Source: Villigracilis sp024434165 (GTDB lineage: Bacteria; Chloroflexota; Anaerolineae; Anaerolineales; Villigracilaceae). Taken from it: a stretch of DNA of 64,000 nucleotides. The stretch covers positions 62,001-126,000 of the forward strand of contig SZPK01000018.1 in NCBI GenBank assembly GCA_030263665.1. Reading direction: 5' to 3'. Each line of letters opens with the position of its first letter. The stretch's first letter is position 1. The notes below the pieces were generated by a model. It was not told the origin of the DNA, did no database searches, and worked only from the letters and a program-made list of their open reading frames with translations. The position numbers were made by a program, and so were the translations under genes. Of the stretch, positions 52,025 to 61,272 are shown piece by piece.

Positions 52025-52897
52025 TTATTCTTTCCCTCGAAAGATGTCGTGAACAGGCTGCCAATTCAACGTTGATCTTGCAGATTGGTTGCTGCAACGC
52101 CACGAAGGCGGACAGGCTGAATTCTCATCCCGTTTTGGTTTATCTGCCCCAATCGAAATCGCCAATCGGTCGCCATATTCATTTTGCCGCCACGGTTCGT
52201 CAACGACATTGAAAATCGAACCGGCGGGAGCATAGTCGAGCGCTGCAACGACGGCAGTTGCCATGTCTGCAACGTGGATCAGTGAGATGAAGTTTCTGCC
52301 GTCGCAAGGGATGATCTCCCAGCCTGCACGCAAGTTCCCGATCATCGCGTCTTGAAACGTGCCCCGACCGACAAACGAACCTCCGCGAAGAATGCACCAA
52401 TGCAGATCATGGGATGAAATCTTTCGGATCATCTCTTCCATCTCTATCACAGGTCCGCAAAGCCATGCGCGTTCCGGGGAGGTGTCGAGAGGAGTATCTT
52501 CCGTGATCCATTCTTCCCCACGATCCGGGTATGCCATGGTGATACTTTGTTGAATGTAGCGCTTTACCCCGGCTTCAAGCGATGCCCGCAGTAGAATACG
52601 TACAACATCTGTGCGCAACCGCGTGTTTGCGTCCCAGGCATCGGGGACGGAAAAGTCTCGTGGGATGGCGGTGGCAATATGGAGGACCGCCTCACAACCG
52701 GAAATGAACGATCCAATCGTTCGTTCAAGATCCAGGGACAGCAGATCACATTCCACGATCTCAACGCCCGCCGGGAGGGATGCTTTCGCTTTTTCAGCCG
52801 AACGTGCCAAAGCCAGCACTTCATGCCCCTGTTGTACGAGCAATGGAATGACAGCGCGTCCCAAAATTCCTGTTGAACCTGCAACTGCGATTTTCAA
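52025..52897 (-). CDS. NAD-dependent epimerase/reductase
   Basis: 290 residues. The TTG at 52897 (MKIAVAGSTGILG) is preferred because AGAGAGG lies before it; another TTG at 52924 would add nine residues. Extended SDR: GSTGILGRAV, VLHIATAIPRD. The usual Y-x-x-x-K is not evident (the region reads WLCGPVIEMEEM), so it may be an atypical member acting as a regulator or isomerase. The C-terminal 25 residues (ENSACPPSWRCSNQ) look unrelated and may reflect a frameshift near the end. Confidence 0.72.
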   Translation of the reverse strand: MKIAVAGSTGILGRAVIPLLVQQGHEVLALARSAEKAKASLPAGVEIVECDLLSLDLERTIGSFISGCEAVLHIATAIPRDFSVPDAWDANTRLRTDVVRILLRASLEAGVKRYIQQSITMAYPDRGEEWITEDTPLDTSPERAWLCGPVIEMEEMIRKISSHDLHWCILRGGSFVGRGTFQDAMIGNLRAGWEIIPCDGRNFISLIHVADMATAVVAALDYAPAGSIFNVVDEPWRQNEYGDRLAISIGADKPKRDENSACPPSWRCSNQSARSTLNWQPVHDIFRGKE

Positions 52898-52942
52898 GCT
52901 AAAACCTCTCTCAAACAAGATCAACTTGGCAGGCAGCCGAAC

Positions 52943-53563
52943 TTATTCTTTCACATCACCCACTTCGAACCGGCAATATTCATCCCCTTTGGCGATGCAA
53001 TGGGTTTCGTTGATCTCATAATCTTTTCCCGTTGCCCATTTGACCGCCTCAGAAACAGAGCCGATGTAAAGGTAACAAATGGGATGATCGCTATGGCGGG
53101 AGTTACAAATCGCGCACGTGGATTCGATATACGCGAGCTTGCCCCCTCCGTCCTCCACCCAGGCATTGACTTGCGGATTGCTCTTCTTGAGCGCATCCGC
53201 CATCCCATTCAGGATGAACTTGATGCGCTGTTTTTCCGGCAGCAGTTTGAGCGCCACCCCGGCAATGCCCAGCAGCGCCGCCTGCTCACGAACACCATAC
53301 TGGAAGGAGGCACGACCGATGCGGAGCAGCATCCCTTTGCCGCCGCGCCCGTAAAAATCCTCGATCGCCTGGTTCAACTGCGCATATTGCGAAGCCTTGA
53401 TGGATGGTTCAAGATCATTCGGAGGGAAATTCCCCGCGAACCGTTCGAGCCCGCAGGACTTCAACACAGCGTTCAAGCCGTTTTCCCCCATCACCTCCTG
53501 CATCGAAACCAACGCCTGCCGCACAAGCGAGTTGATGATGACTGCCTCTTCCCGGGTTGTCAT
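52943..53563 (-). CDS. V4R-domain protein
   Basis: 206 residues. The C-terminal half, with WVEDGGGKLAYIESTCAICNSRHSDHPICY, ATGKDYEINETHCIAKGDEYC, has the spaced Cys/His pattern of V4R (4-vinyl reductase) domains, which bind small hydrophobic ligands and may hold zinc. The N-terminal half is helical with no known family. Often a ligand sensor in bacteriochlorophyll or aromatic metabolism; here probably a stand-alone sensor. Function inferred only. Confidence 0.75.
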   Translation of the reverse strand: MTTREEAVIINSLVRQALVSMQEVMGENGLNAVLKSCGLERFAGNFPPNDLEPSIKASQYAQLNQAIEDFYGRGGKGMLLRIGRASFQYGVREQAALLGIAGVALKLLPEKQRIKFILNGMADALKKSNPQVNAWVEDGGGKLAYIESTCAICNSRHSDHPICYLYIGSVSEAVKWATGKDYEINETHCIAKGDEYCRFEVGDVKE

Positions 53564-53604
53564 AGTGACTCCTCTCTCTCCAAGAACGGGCTGTTACGTT
53601 ACAG

Positions 53605-53904
53605 TTACGCTCGCACTCGTGGTCGCACTTCTCGATCAAGGCGACTCCCCAATGCGTCAAGCGTAACATCCAAATCGTATTCTGCTTGTAATCCAAGCCA
53701 GAATTGCGGAGAAACGCCAAAATAGCGAGACAAACGCAAGGCTGTATCTGCTGTAACGCTGCGAACGCCCAATACGATCTCATTGATGCGACGGGCGTCA
53801 ACGCCAATGTCAATCGCCAAACGGTTCTGACTAAGATTCATCGGCTTCAAAAACTCTTCCAGTAAAACTTCACCGGGGTGAATGGGATTTAATTTATCAG
53901 TCAT
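53605..53904 (-). CDS. higA: HigA-like antitoxin (XRE HTH)
   Basis: 99 residues. IHPGEVLLEEFLKPMNLSQ is the standard HigA start; the HTH is LAIDIGVDARRINEIVLGVRSVTADTALRLSRYFG, followed by QFWLGLQAEYDL. It neutralises the HigB toxin and represses the operon. Its gene follows the toxin gene by 14 bases on the same strand (toxin first), the normal higBA order. Confidence 0.92.
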   Translation of the reverse strand: MTDKLNPIHPGEVLLEEFLKPMNLSQNRLAIDIGVDARRINEIVLGVRSVTADTALRLSRYFGVSPQFWLGLQAEYDLDVTLDALGSRLDREVRPRVRA

Positions 53905-53918
53905 TCTTACCTGCCAAT

Positions 53919-54200
53919 CTAGTGATAATCGGTAATTTCAACATCATAGGCATCACTGCCTTCCCATCGAAAACATACCCGCCATTGATCGTTTATCCGA
54001 ATACTCCATTGACCTGCACGATTCCCGCTTAATTTTTCGAGATGGTTGGCGGGAGGAACTCGCAAATCATTGATGGCAATGGCATTGTTTATCATGCGTA
54101 ACTTTCGCAGGGCGACTTGTTGAATATCAGCGGGCAACTTACGAGAACGTTGACGTTGATAGATTTTCTGCGTTTCGTCGTTTTTGAAAGTCTTTATCAC
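53919..54200 (-). CDS. higB: HigB-like toxin (RelE/ParE fold)
   Basis: 93 residues. IKTFKNDETQKIYQRQRSRKLP, RKLRMINNAIAINDLRVPPANHLEKL and WSIRINDQWRVCFRW are hallmarks of HigB, a ribosome-dependent mRNA endonuclease. Lies immediately before higA. A short palindromic region between the two outward ends around 54200-54230 may carry the operator. Confidence 0.92.
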   Translation of the reverse strand: MIKTFKNDETQKIYQRQRSRKLPADIQQVALRKLRMINNAIAINDLRVPPANHLEKLSGNRAGQWSIRINDQWRVCFRWEGSDAYDVEITDYH

Positions 54201-54231
54201 ACGCTTATTCTATAGTGTGTCGCACTAAATG

Positions 54232-54522
54232 TCAACCACCCAATTCAGCAGTTGACAAGGCACCACCCGCGGACGCGCTACCCTCTCCCAGCGGACATGC
54301 CGCGCAATGACAGAGGAGGTCTTCATCCCATAGCGCCGCCCAAGCGACGAGACTCTCCCCATCAAACCACAAGCGGATGTTTTCCTTATCGTCCAATCCC
54401 CATGAATTGAGCCGATACGGCAGGTCAATCACATGCAGGTGGTCTGCCTGGAATTGACAAGCGAGATCAATCATTGATAGTTTATCTTGTTCGTGGAGAA
54501 AGGAACGGTGAGTCATTGTCAT
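54232..54522 (-). pseudogene. N-terminal fragment of a GNAT-like acetyltransferase
   Basis: 96 residues. HLHVIDLPYRLNSWGLDDKENIRLWFDGESLVAWAAL resembles the first part of GNAT-family proteins, but the sequence then turns to CHCAACPLGEGSASAGGAL and stops, lacking the acetyl-CoA loop. Probably a decayed fragment, in keeping with the surrounding toxin-antitoxin cluster. Confidence 0.55.
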
Positions 54523-54573
54523 TCAAAATTTTCCTTCTTTTATAATTCAAATTATATCTCCTCCCCAAAACAA

Positions 54574-54605
54574 AAAGCCCTGCCCTAAAACTGGGGCAGG
54601 GCTTT
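54574..54605 (-). terminator. Terminator after the DUF5615 gene
   Basis: AAAGCCCTGCCC/GGGCAGGGCTTT (54574-54585, 54594-54605), followed on the minus strand by TT. Confidence 0.85.
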
Positions 54606-54620
54606 CCATCGTCTATCGTC

Positions 54621-54983
54621 CTACTTGAAATCCTGCAAAAATCGAACCATATTTTTCAATTCGTCTTCCGAAACGCTTTCCAGTAAATTCGTCACTCGCT
54701 TTTTCAATTCACCTTGCGGAATCTCATTGGATACGACAATACCGTAATGCTCCTTGCCCTCCATCATATATTCAGATGCAAGCGGAATGAAATCCTTGAT
54801 ATTGAATGTGACCACAGCCCGATGATTCTTTGCCGCTTCTTCAAGAATGACAGGGTCTGGCGTATTGCCAAGCCCCACCTCGGTGACATGATAAACATCA
54901 AAGCCTTGTTCGCGTAAAAGCGTGGCTAGATAAACCCAAATCTGCTCATCAAGAAGAAGCTTGGGCGAATTGGATTTATCCAT
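54621..54983 (-). CDS. DUF5615 PIN-like protein (putative toxin)
   Basis: 120 residues. LLLDEQIWVYLATLLREQGFDVYHVTEVGLGNTPD has the first PIN-type Asp near residue 12, and AVVTFNIKDFIPLA has the second acidic site, the layout of DUF5615 proteins related to VapC RNases. Its gene follows the DUF433 gene by one base, the common DUF433-DUF5615 pairing considered toxin-antitoxin-like. Nuclease activity is inferred. Confidence 0.8.
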   Translation of the reverse strand: MDKSNSPKLLLDEQIWVYLATLLREQGFDVYHVTEVGLGNTPDPVILEEAAKNHRAVVTFNIKDFIPLASEYMMEGKEHYGIVVSNEIPQGELKKRVTNLLESVSEDELKNMVRFLQDFK

Positions 54984-54984
54984 T

Positions 54985-55404
54985 TTATCCCCCGGTGAGT
55001 TTACGATATTGATCTTCGCCTAGCTTGTCTGCTAAAACCTTCCGCCCAGCCTCTTCCGAGTTTTCGCGGCGTTCTTCATCAATCTCTTCTCGGTGCGCCT
55101 CATAATATCGTTGCGCATCGAGCACTTGTTCAAGTTTCAAAAAAGGCAAAACCTGTTCTGCAATGGACTGAGGAGTCTCACCCATCAATAAATATCCAAC
55201 AATCTGGCTCACTTTGACACGTGTACCACGGATGACAGCAGATTCTCCGCCTGTAAACATCACTTTCGCAATATGTGGAAAATCAGAGTCAAGTGCAGGT
55301 TCATCAAGCACAACCACCAACGCCCGCCGCGCTCCCTGCAACGGCACGGGCTGTAGAATTTTTACTTGTCCCTTTTCATCAATTATGGCTTCAACAGTAA
55401 TCAT
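54985..55404 (-). CDS. DUF433-family protein (putative antitoxin)
   Basis: 139 residues from MITVEAIIDEKGQVK (55404) with AAGGAG upstream. An N-terminal AbrB-like strand pair (about 1-35) is joined to a DUF433 helical DNA-binding domain: VIRGTRVKVSQIVGYLLMGETPQ and LEQVLDAQRYYEAHREEID. Such proteins usually precede DUF5615 genes as here and likely regulate the pair. Confidence 0.8.
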   Translation of the reverse strand: MITVEAIIDEKGQVKILQPVPLQGARRALVVVLDEPALDSDFPHIAKVMFTGGESAVIRGTRVKVSQIVGYLLMGETPQSIAEQVLPFLKLEQVLDAQRYYEAHREEIDEERRENSEEAGRKVLADKLGEDQYRKLTGG

Positions 55405-55473
55405 GGGCTTTCTCCTTGCGAAAGAAACTTTCAATACAGGTATTTTATCATCAACCACATTCTCATTTATACC

Positions 55474-55513
55474 AACAAAAAAAGCCCGCCCCAAAAAACT
55501 GGGACAGGGCTTT
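55474..55513 (-). terminator. Terminator of smc
   Basis: AAAGCCCGCCCC with GGGACAGGGCTTT (55481-55492, 55501-55513); on the minus strand a T7 run follows. Between it and the smc stop lies a CAATCGTCTATCGTCC repeat (55514-55547). Confidence 0.85.
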
Positions 55514-55545
55514 CAATCGTCTATCGTCCGCGGTCAATCGTCCGA

Positions 55546-58500
55546 TTATCCCCTCTTCAACATATCATCCGTAACCTGATCCAACCTCAAACTGATCACC
55601 TGACTCGCCGAGTCGCGTCCCATCGTCACGCCGTAGATCACGTCTGCGGCTTGCACCGTATTGCGGTTGTGCGTAATGACAATGAACTGCGTATCCTTGC
55701 TCAAGTCCACCAGCAGGTCGCGGAAGCGCCCCACATTGGCTTCATCGAGCATCGCGTCCACTTCGTCCATCACGCAGACGGGGGTTGGCGATACTTTGAG
55801 CAGCGCGAACACCAACGCGATCGCGGTCAGACTGCGCTCACCGCCGGAGAGCAACGCCAAGCCCTGCTCACGTCGCCCCGGCAGGCGTGCTTCGATCTCG
55901 ATACCGGTCTCGACCAAATTTTCCGGGTCGGTCAACGCAAGTCTTGCCGAACCGCCGCCGAACAGACGCACAAACGTCTCGCGGAATTGCTTGTCCACGG
56001 CGTCGAAGGTCTTCACGAATTCCTGCTTGGTCAACTCATCGAGTTCCGCCACCACCTGCTTCAAGTCTGCCTGGGCTTTGTGCAAGTCTTCCACCTGAGT
56101 CTTCATGAACTCATAGCGTTCTTTTTCGGTTTCGTACTCCGCTTTCGCATCGGGATTAATCGCGCCCATGCGGCGCAATTGTGCGCGGTTGTGAGTCAAC
56201 TGTTCTTCCAAGTCCGGCGCGAGTTCGGTAACGATTGGCAGCTGCTCCACCATCCCTTCGATGGGCAGCGGCACGGGTCCCGAAACATCGGCGGCGTATT
56301 CGAACATCACCAGACCGAAGTCATCGGTGATCTTTTGTTGTAAATTATCGAGCGCTTCCTGCTTGCGGGTTTGCTCCAACTGCACCTGCCCAAGCAAGCG
56401 TTCCGCGTTTGCAAATCCGCGCTGGGCGTTGTTTTCCAATTCCTGCAAACGCGCTTCTTCCTGCTCGGCAGCGGCAAGTTCTTTCTCTGCCGGTTCGATC
56501 TGCACGCGCTGGTCTTCGATCTGCACATTCAACGCCGACTCACGTTCACGCAGCGCCGCCTTCTCGGCATCCAGACTGTGCAAACCGCCATCCAACTCGG
56601 TCAGACGATTCGCCAATTCAACACGACGCGAATCCAAACGTGAAATATCGTCGCCGCGTTCCTTCAATTTATTTTGCGCCGCGCTCAGGCTTTGTTCCGC
56701 CACTGCCGCGCGCGTCGTCCAATAGGAAACCTGTTCCTGCAACTCACCCGCTTCGAGTTCCGCGAGTTTTGCCGCCACCACTTTCAATTCTTCATGCGCC
56801 TGCGCCGATTGCGCTTCCACATCCACTTGCGCTTCGCCAATTTTTTGCTGGAGGGATTTCGACTCTTCCGCCTCTCCCTGCAGTTGACTTAACTGACTCT
56901 TCTGCCATTCCAACTGCCGAGCCATCGCCTCAGACTCAAGACCGGCTTGTTGCTCGGTCTCCTGAGCTTCACCCAATCTGACGCGGGTTTCGCGCGCATC
57001 GGATTCCGCTTGCAGCAGTTCACGCTGCGCTTCGGCATATTCATTCGACAGGCGTTCCACCAAGTCATTCGACTCGGCAAGTCGGGCGACGAGTCTGCTC
57101 AAGGCGGAGTCGAATTCTCGTTTCTGGCGTCCCCGGCTCAAGGTCGAGGAAGAGGCGGTTTTGCCAGCGATGACCAACCCGTCACCTCGGAAGACTTCTC
57201 CGCGCAGAGTCACCACGCGGGCATGCGTCGGAAGATCCGCTTGAAATCTGCGAGCCGTCGCACGGTCACGGACGATGAGAGTCTGACCGAGAGTTAATCG
57301 AACCGCACTGCGCAGTTCTTCGGGCGCGTTGACGAGTTCGGAGGCAATGCCGAGATAATTTTCGTCTGTATTTTCGTAGCGCAAGATTTCATCTTGCGCC
57401 GCCAAAGGCAACAGCGCGGCGCGACCCGCTTCATCAGACTCAAGCAACTGCAAAGCATTCTCTAATTCACTCGCGTCAATCAGCACCGCATCGAGCGTGT
57501 CACCGAGCGCGGCGGCAATCGCAGTTTCGAGTTCAGCAGGCACATCGAGCGCGGACGAAAGCGCACCACGCGCACCATTGAGGCGCGACTGACGCGCGGC
57601 ATCGAGCAGGAAGCGCGCACCTTCGGCATAGCCCGCCAGCGACTGCTCGGACTGTTCGAGCACTTCGAGCTGTGCCTTCAAGCGCGAATGTTCAGATTCT
57701 TCTTTTGTGCGGCGTTCGAGTGCGGCGCGGCGTTCACCATCAAGGCGATCCACTTCGGCGCGTTTGGCGAGGGCTTTGTCTTCGGCGCGCTGCAGTGTTT
57801 CAGTGATGCCTTCGCGAGTCTTGCGGGCGTATTCGTATTGGGCTTTCGCTTTTTCCGTTTGCGCTTCGGCGTTGGCAATCGCATATTGGGTTTGTGCGAT
57901 CTTCTGCGTCTGCGCTTCGATGCGGGACTTGAGTTCATCGAGGCGGGCATTGTTCTCGGCACGCTGCTGCGTGAGTTCTTCGATGCGATTGCGAATGGCT
58001 TGAATTTGCTCTTCGATGCTCGATCGTTCAGACTGCCGCGTGGAAAGCGCAATTTGCGCGTTGCTGAGCTGTGACCTGGCTTCTTCGGCTTCGCTTTGCA
58101 CACGGGCAACGTCCGCTTCGGCGGCTTGATAGCGTTCGCGCGCCAGATGCAGTTCGTTCATCACACTTTCCTGGTCGGAAAGAACTGAAGCCTGCTGCGC
58201 GGTGAGCGAACGGCGGCGTTCTTCGAGCACGGCGAGTTCACGGCTGAGGGTTTCGCGCTGGGTGTGCAACTCGGCGGCTTTGCGATGCCATTCATTTAAG
58301 TGCGCACGCAAGCCCGAAAGCCGTTCACGGAAGGCGTTGTATTCCGCCTGGGCTTTTTCGTGGTTTTCACGCGCCTCATGGACGCGCGCTTCCTGGGCGC
58401 GCACGGCTTCACGGGCGTCGGTCAGGTCGCGCTGGGCGCGGTGCCAGTGATAACCGTACCACTCGCGCAGGATGACTTTTAAATCCGCTTGGGCGCGGGC

Positions 58501-59151
58501 AAATTCGATGGCTCGTTTTGCCTGCCGCTCCAAACTGCGGATGCGCGGCTCCAGTTCGGACATGATGTCGAGCACGCGCTCCAGATTGCGTTCGGTGTTT
58601 TCGAGGCGTTTGAGCGCGTCTTCGCGGCGGGCGCGGTACAGACCCACCCCGGCGGCTTCCTCGAAGAGGCGGCGGCGCTCATCGGCTTTGAGGGCGAGCG
58701 AGGCATCCACCAAGCCCTGACCGAGGATGGTGTACGTCCGTTCGCTCAAGCCTGCCTGGGCGAGCAGTTCGTTCATCTCGCGCAAGCGGACTTGCTGCCC
58801 GTTGATGATGTACTCGTTGTGACCGTCGCGGTGGGCGACGCGCCCGATGGAAACCTCGGTAAAATCAAGCGGCAGCCACTGATCGGTGTTGTCGAAATGG
58901 ATGGTCGCCTGCGCCATGCCCGCACGCGGGCGATGCTCGGAGCCGGAGAAGATCATGTCTTCGGTCTTTTTGCCGCGCAGAAGCGTGTAGGATTGTTCGC
59001 CCAGCACCCAGCGCAATGAGTCGGCGATGTTCGATTTGCCCGAGCCGTTCGGCCCGACAATGGCAGTGACGCCCGCGGCAAATTCAAAGACAGTGCGCGA
59101 GGCGAAGGTTTTGTATCCTTGCAGTTCGAGTGATTTCAGGCGAAGGGGCAT
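55546..59151 (-). CDS. smc: Chromosome segregation protein SMC
   Basis: 1201 residues. N-terminal ABC half with Walker A GPNGSGKSN (about 33-41); two long coiled coils (about 170-500 and 680-1010); hinge domain around 520-640 (LAGYAEGARFLLDAARQ ... LGDTLDAVLIDASELE); C-terminal half with signature LLSGGERSLTAIAL and Walker B VCVMDEVDAMLDEANV. It compacts and aligns chromosomes with ScpA/B, which are not in the window. First on the strand after rnc by 32 bases; the two are probably co-transcribed. Confidence 0.97.
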   Translation of the reverse strand: MPLRLKSLELQGYKTFASRTVFEFAAGVTAIVGPNGSGKSNIADSLRWVLGEQSYTLLRGKKTEDMIFSGSEHRPRAGMAQATIHFDNTDQWLPLDFTEVSIGRVAHRDGHNEYIINGQQVRLREMNELLAQAGLSERTYTILGQGLVDASLALKADERRRLFEEAAGVGLYRARREDALKRLENTERNLERVLDIMSELEPRIRSLERQAKRAIEFARAQADLKVILREWYGYHWHRAQRDLTDAREAVRAQEARVHEARENHEKAQAEYNAFRERLSGLRAHLNEWHRKAAELHTQRETLSRELAVLEERRRSLTAQQASVLSDQESVMNELHLARERYQAAEADVARVQSEAEEARSQLSNAQIALSTRQSERSSIEEQIQAIRNRIEELTQQRAENNARLDELKSRIEAQTQKIAQTQYAIANAEAQTEKAKAQYEYARKTREGITETLQRAEDKALAKRAEVDRLDGERRAALERRTKEESEHSRLKAQLEVLEQSEQSLAGYAEGARFLLDAARQSRLNGARGALSSALDVPAELETAIAAALGDTLDAVLIDASELENALQLLESDEAGRAALLPLAAQDEILRYENTDENYLGIASELVNAPEELRSAVRLTLGQTLIVRDRATARRFQADLPTHARVVTLRGEVFRGDGLVIAGKTASSSTLSRGRQKREFDSALSRLVARLAESNDLVERLSNEYAEAQRELLQAESDARETRVRLGEAQETEQQAGLESEAMARQLEWQKSQLSQLQGEAEESKSLQQKIGEAQVDVEAQSAQAHEELKVVAAKLAELEAGELQEQVSYWTTRAAVAEQSLSAAQNKLKERGDDISRLDSRRVELANRLTELDGGLHSLDAEKAALRERESALNVQIEDQRVQIEPAEKELAAAEQEEARLQELENNAQRGFANAERLLGQVQLEQTRKQEALDNLQQKITDDFGLVMFEYAADVSGPVPLPIEGMVEQLPIVTELAPDLEEQLTHNRAQLRRMGAINPDAKAEYETEKERYEFMKTQVEDLHKAQADLKQVVAELDELTKQEFVKTFDAVDKQFRETFVRLFGGGSARLALTDPENLVETGIEIEARLPGRREQGLALLSGGERSLTAIALVFALLKVSPTPVCVMDEVDAMLDEANVGRFRDLLVDLSKDTQFIVITHNRNTVQAADVIYGVTMGRDSASQVISLRLDQVTDDMLKRG

Positions 59152-59183
59152 TGGGATTTACGATTGATGATTTTGATAGGTTT

Positions 59184-59885
59184 TCAAATTTTCTTCAGCG
59201 CGTCCCTGGCGGCTTCGCGTTCGGCGTTGGCTTTGCTGGAGCCTGAGCCGCGCCCCCTGACCTCGCCGGCAATCTCCACTTCCACTTCGTAGGTGCGGGC
59301 GTGGTCGGGTCCGCTGGTGTTCACGACACGGTAGCGCGGGGCGCCGAGTTTTTCTGCCTGGGTCAGTTCCTGCAACTGGCTTTTGGGGTCGTTGATCTCT
59401 TCCAGCACCGATTCGCGCTTCGAGTCCAGGAGCGGATTCATGAAGCGCCGGACCTTATCCAAACCGGCGTCCAGATAGATTGCGCCGATCAGGGCTTCGA
59501 AGGCGGAGCCCAGCAGGCTGTCGCGCAGGTGGCCGCCGGAGGTTTTTTCTCCGCGGCCGAGGCGCAATGCGGCGCCCAGGTCAATATCCCGGGCAAAGTC
59601 GGCGAGGCGTTCGTTCCGCACGAGGTGCGAGCGGATCTTGGTCAATGCGCCTTCGGGCATTTCGGGGAAGCGGTGGTACGCCCATTCCCCCACAATGAAA
59701 TCCAGCACGGCGTCGCCGAGGAATTCAAGGCGTTCGTTGTCCATGGCGCCGTCCTGGTGTTCATTGGTGTAGGAGCGGTGGGTCAGGGCGGCTGTCAGCA
59801 GGGCAAAGTTGGAAAAGGACAGAGCCAGCCTTGCGTCCAGGCTGGAAGCGGGCTCGATTTCCCGCTTTGGAATATTCGATGGCAC
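59184..59885 (-). CDS. rnc: Ribonuclease III
   Basis: 233 residues. Signature NERLEFLGDAVLDFIVGEW near 50 with catalytic acidic residues, second site GSAFEALIGAIYLDAG, and a C-terminal double-stranded-RNA-binding domain (LQELTQAEKLGAPRYRV, GSGSSKANAEREAARDAL). It processes rRNA precursors and duplex RNA. Same strand and just upstream of smc, the classical rnc-smc order. Confidence 0.97.
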   Translation of the reverse strand: MPSNIPKREIEPASSLDARLALSFSNFALLTAALTHRSYTNEHQDGAMDNERLEFLGDAVLDFIVGEWAYHRFPEMPEGALTKIRSHLVRNERLADFARDIDLGAALRLGRGEKTSGGHLRDSLLGSAFEALIGAIYLDAGLDKVRRFMNPLLDSKRESVLEEINDPKSQLQELTQAEKLGAPRYRVVNTSGPDHARTYEVEVEIAGEVRGRGSGSSKANAEREAARDALKKI

Positions 59886-60051
59886 GGGAACCTCCCGGAA
59901 CTCCGGGAGCGATATCCACTTACCGCCATAGTGAGGGGATGTCGTTCCATGAGTTCCAAATTTATTTTTTGAGCGGGCTGAATTGTAACCTGAATTTTTT
60001 TGGGAATCAATTTTTTAAGATAGAATCGGGCGCAACTCCGAGGAAATCATT

Positions 60052-60984
60052 ATGAACGATGTCAGCATTGAAACGCGTTTTTTGCACGCCATTGAAATGG
60101 GTCTGGGGGCATGGCAGTGGGGCGACCGTGTGTTATGGGCATACGGGCAAACCCATTCGGAAAAGGATGTGCGGGAGGCGTTCGAGGTTTCGCTTGGGCT
60201 TGGAATCCGTTTTGTGGATACGGCGGAGATTTACGGAAACGGCATATCGGAACGGCTGTTGGGGTCGTTCCTGAAAGAGACCGACCAGCCCGTGTTGGTG
60301 GCGACCAAATTCTTTCCGTGGCCCTGGCGGTTGAGCAAGGGATTTATTCCGCGCGCGCTCAAAGGGAGCCTGGAACGACTGGGGCGGGAGGCGGTAGATT
60401 TGTATCAGATCCACTGGCCCTCGCCGTTGATGTCTCCTGAAACGATGATGGAGGGGATGGCGGAATGTGTAAAGCAGGGACTGGCGCGCACGGTGGGCGT
60501 TTCCAATTTCGGTCACAAGCGCATGTTACGGGCATACTCCACGCTGGCGCGGCATGGGATTCCGCTGGCGTCGAACCAGGTGCATTACAGCCTGTTGAGC
60601 CGAGAGGTGGAGAAGAACGGCACGCTGGCGCGCTGCAAGGAATTGGGCATCCGTTTGATCGCTTACTCGCCGCTGGAGAAAGGTTTGCTCACTGGAAAGT
60701 ATTCAGTGGAAAACCCGCCGCCCGGTTTGCGCGGGAGCCACTACGCGGAGTTCCTGAAAAGGCTTCCGCCCGTCATTAGGACGCTGCAGGGAATTGCGCA
60801 AAATCACGGCAAGACGGTTTCGCAGGCGGCGTTGAATTGGCTAATTTGCAAGGGGGCGCTCCCCATTCCCGGCGCGAAGAACACGCGCCAGGCGGAGGAA
60901 AATGCCGGCGGCGCAGGCTGGCGGATGACCGACGATGAGGTCGCCGCGCTGGATGCGGTGACGGATAACTTCCGGCCCTATTGA
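60052..60984 (+). CDS. Aldo/keto reductase
   Basis: 310 residues. Asp/Tyr/Lys region FVDTAEIYGNGISERLLG and VATKFFPW, His in DLYQIHWPSPL, and the NADPH-binding C-terminus LPIPGAKNTRQAEENAGG show an AKR of the ion-channel beta/YhdN type. Reduces aldehydes or ketones; specific substrate unknown. AGGAAATCATT before ATG. Divergent from rnc; the 166-base gap holds both promoters. Confidence 0.92.
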   Translation: MNDVSIETRFLHAIEMGLGAWQWGDRVLWAYGQTHSEKDVREAFEVSLGLGIRFVDTAEIYGNGISERLLGSFLKETDQPVLVATKFFPWPWRLSKGFIPRALKGSLERLGREAVDLYQIHWPSPLMSPETMMEGMAECVKQGLARTVGVSNFGHKRMLRAYSTLARHGIPLASNQVHYSLLSREVEKNGTLARCKELGIRLIAYSPLEKGLLTGKYSVENPPPGLRGSHYAEFLKRLPPVIRTLQGIAQNHGKTVSQAALNWLICKGALPIPGAKNTRQAEENAGGAGWRMTDDEVAALDAVTDNFRPY

Positions 60985-60995
60985 GGAGGTCGAGC

Positions 60996-61235
60996 ATGTC
61001 TGCCCTTTCGTTCTGGCAGAGGATTCTCAAAGCCGTTGCCTCGCGGGAGATGTTCGCCGCGATGGAGTCCGAATCGCGGACATGGATGGCGCAGTGCTCG
61101 AATTGCAAATTCGAGCGCTCCATTTGGGAGTTGGGCGGTGTCCGCTGGAGGGCGGCGGGAAGTCCGCGGGTGTACCGCGCCTGCCCGAATTGCAACCGGA
61201 AACACTGGCACACGGTTTATAAAAAAGCGGGGTGA
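60996..61235 (+). CDS. Small zinc-ribbon protein
   Basis: 79 residues from ATG 60996, with GAGGAGG seven to thirteen bases upstream, overlapping the end region of the AKR gene. CSNCKF near 35 and CPNCNRKHWH near 66 form a four-Cys zinc site; the rest is basic and aromatic. Likely binds nucleic acid or a protein partner. No family recognised. Confidence 0.68.
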   Translation: MSALSFWQRILKAVASREMFAAMESESRTWMAQCSNCKFERSIWELGGVRWRAAGSPRVYRACPNCNRKHWHTVYKKAG

Positions 61236-61272
61236 GTTCGCAATCTCCGCCAGATTCCGAAGGTTGCGGCGA

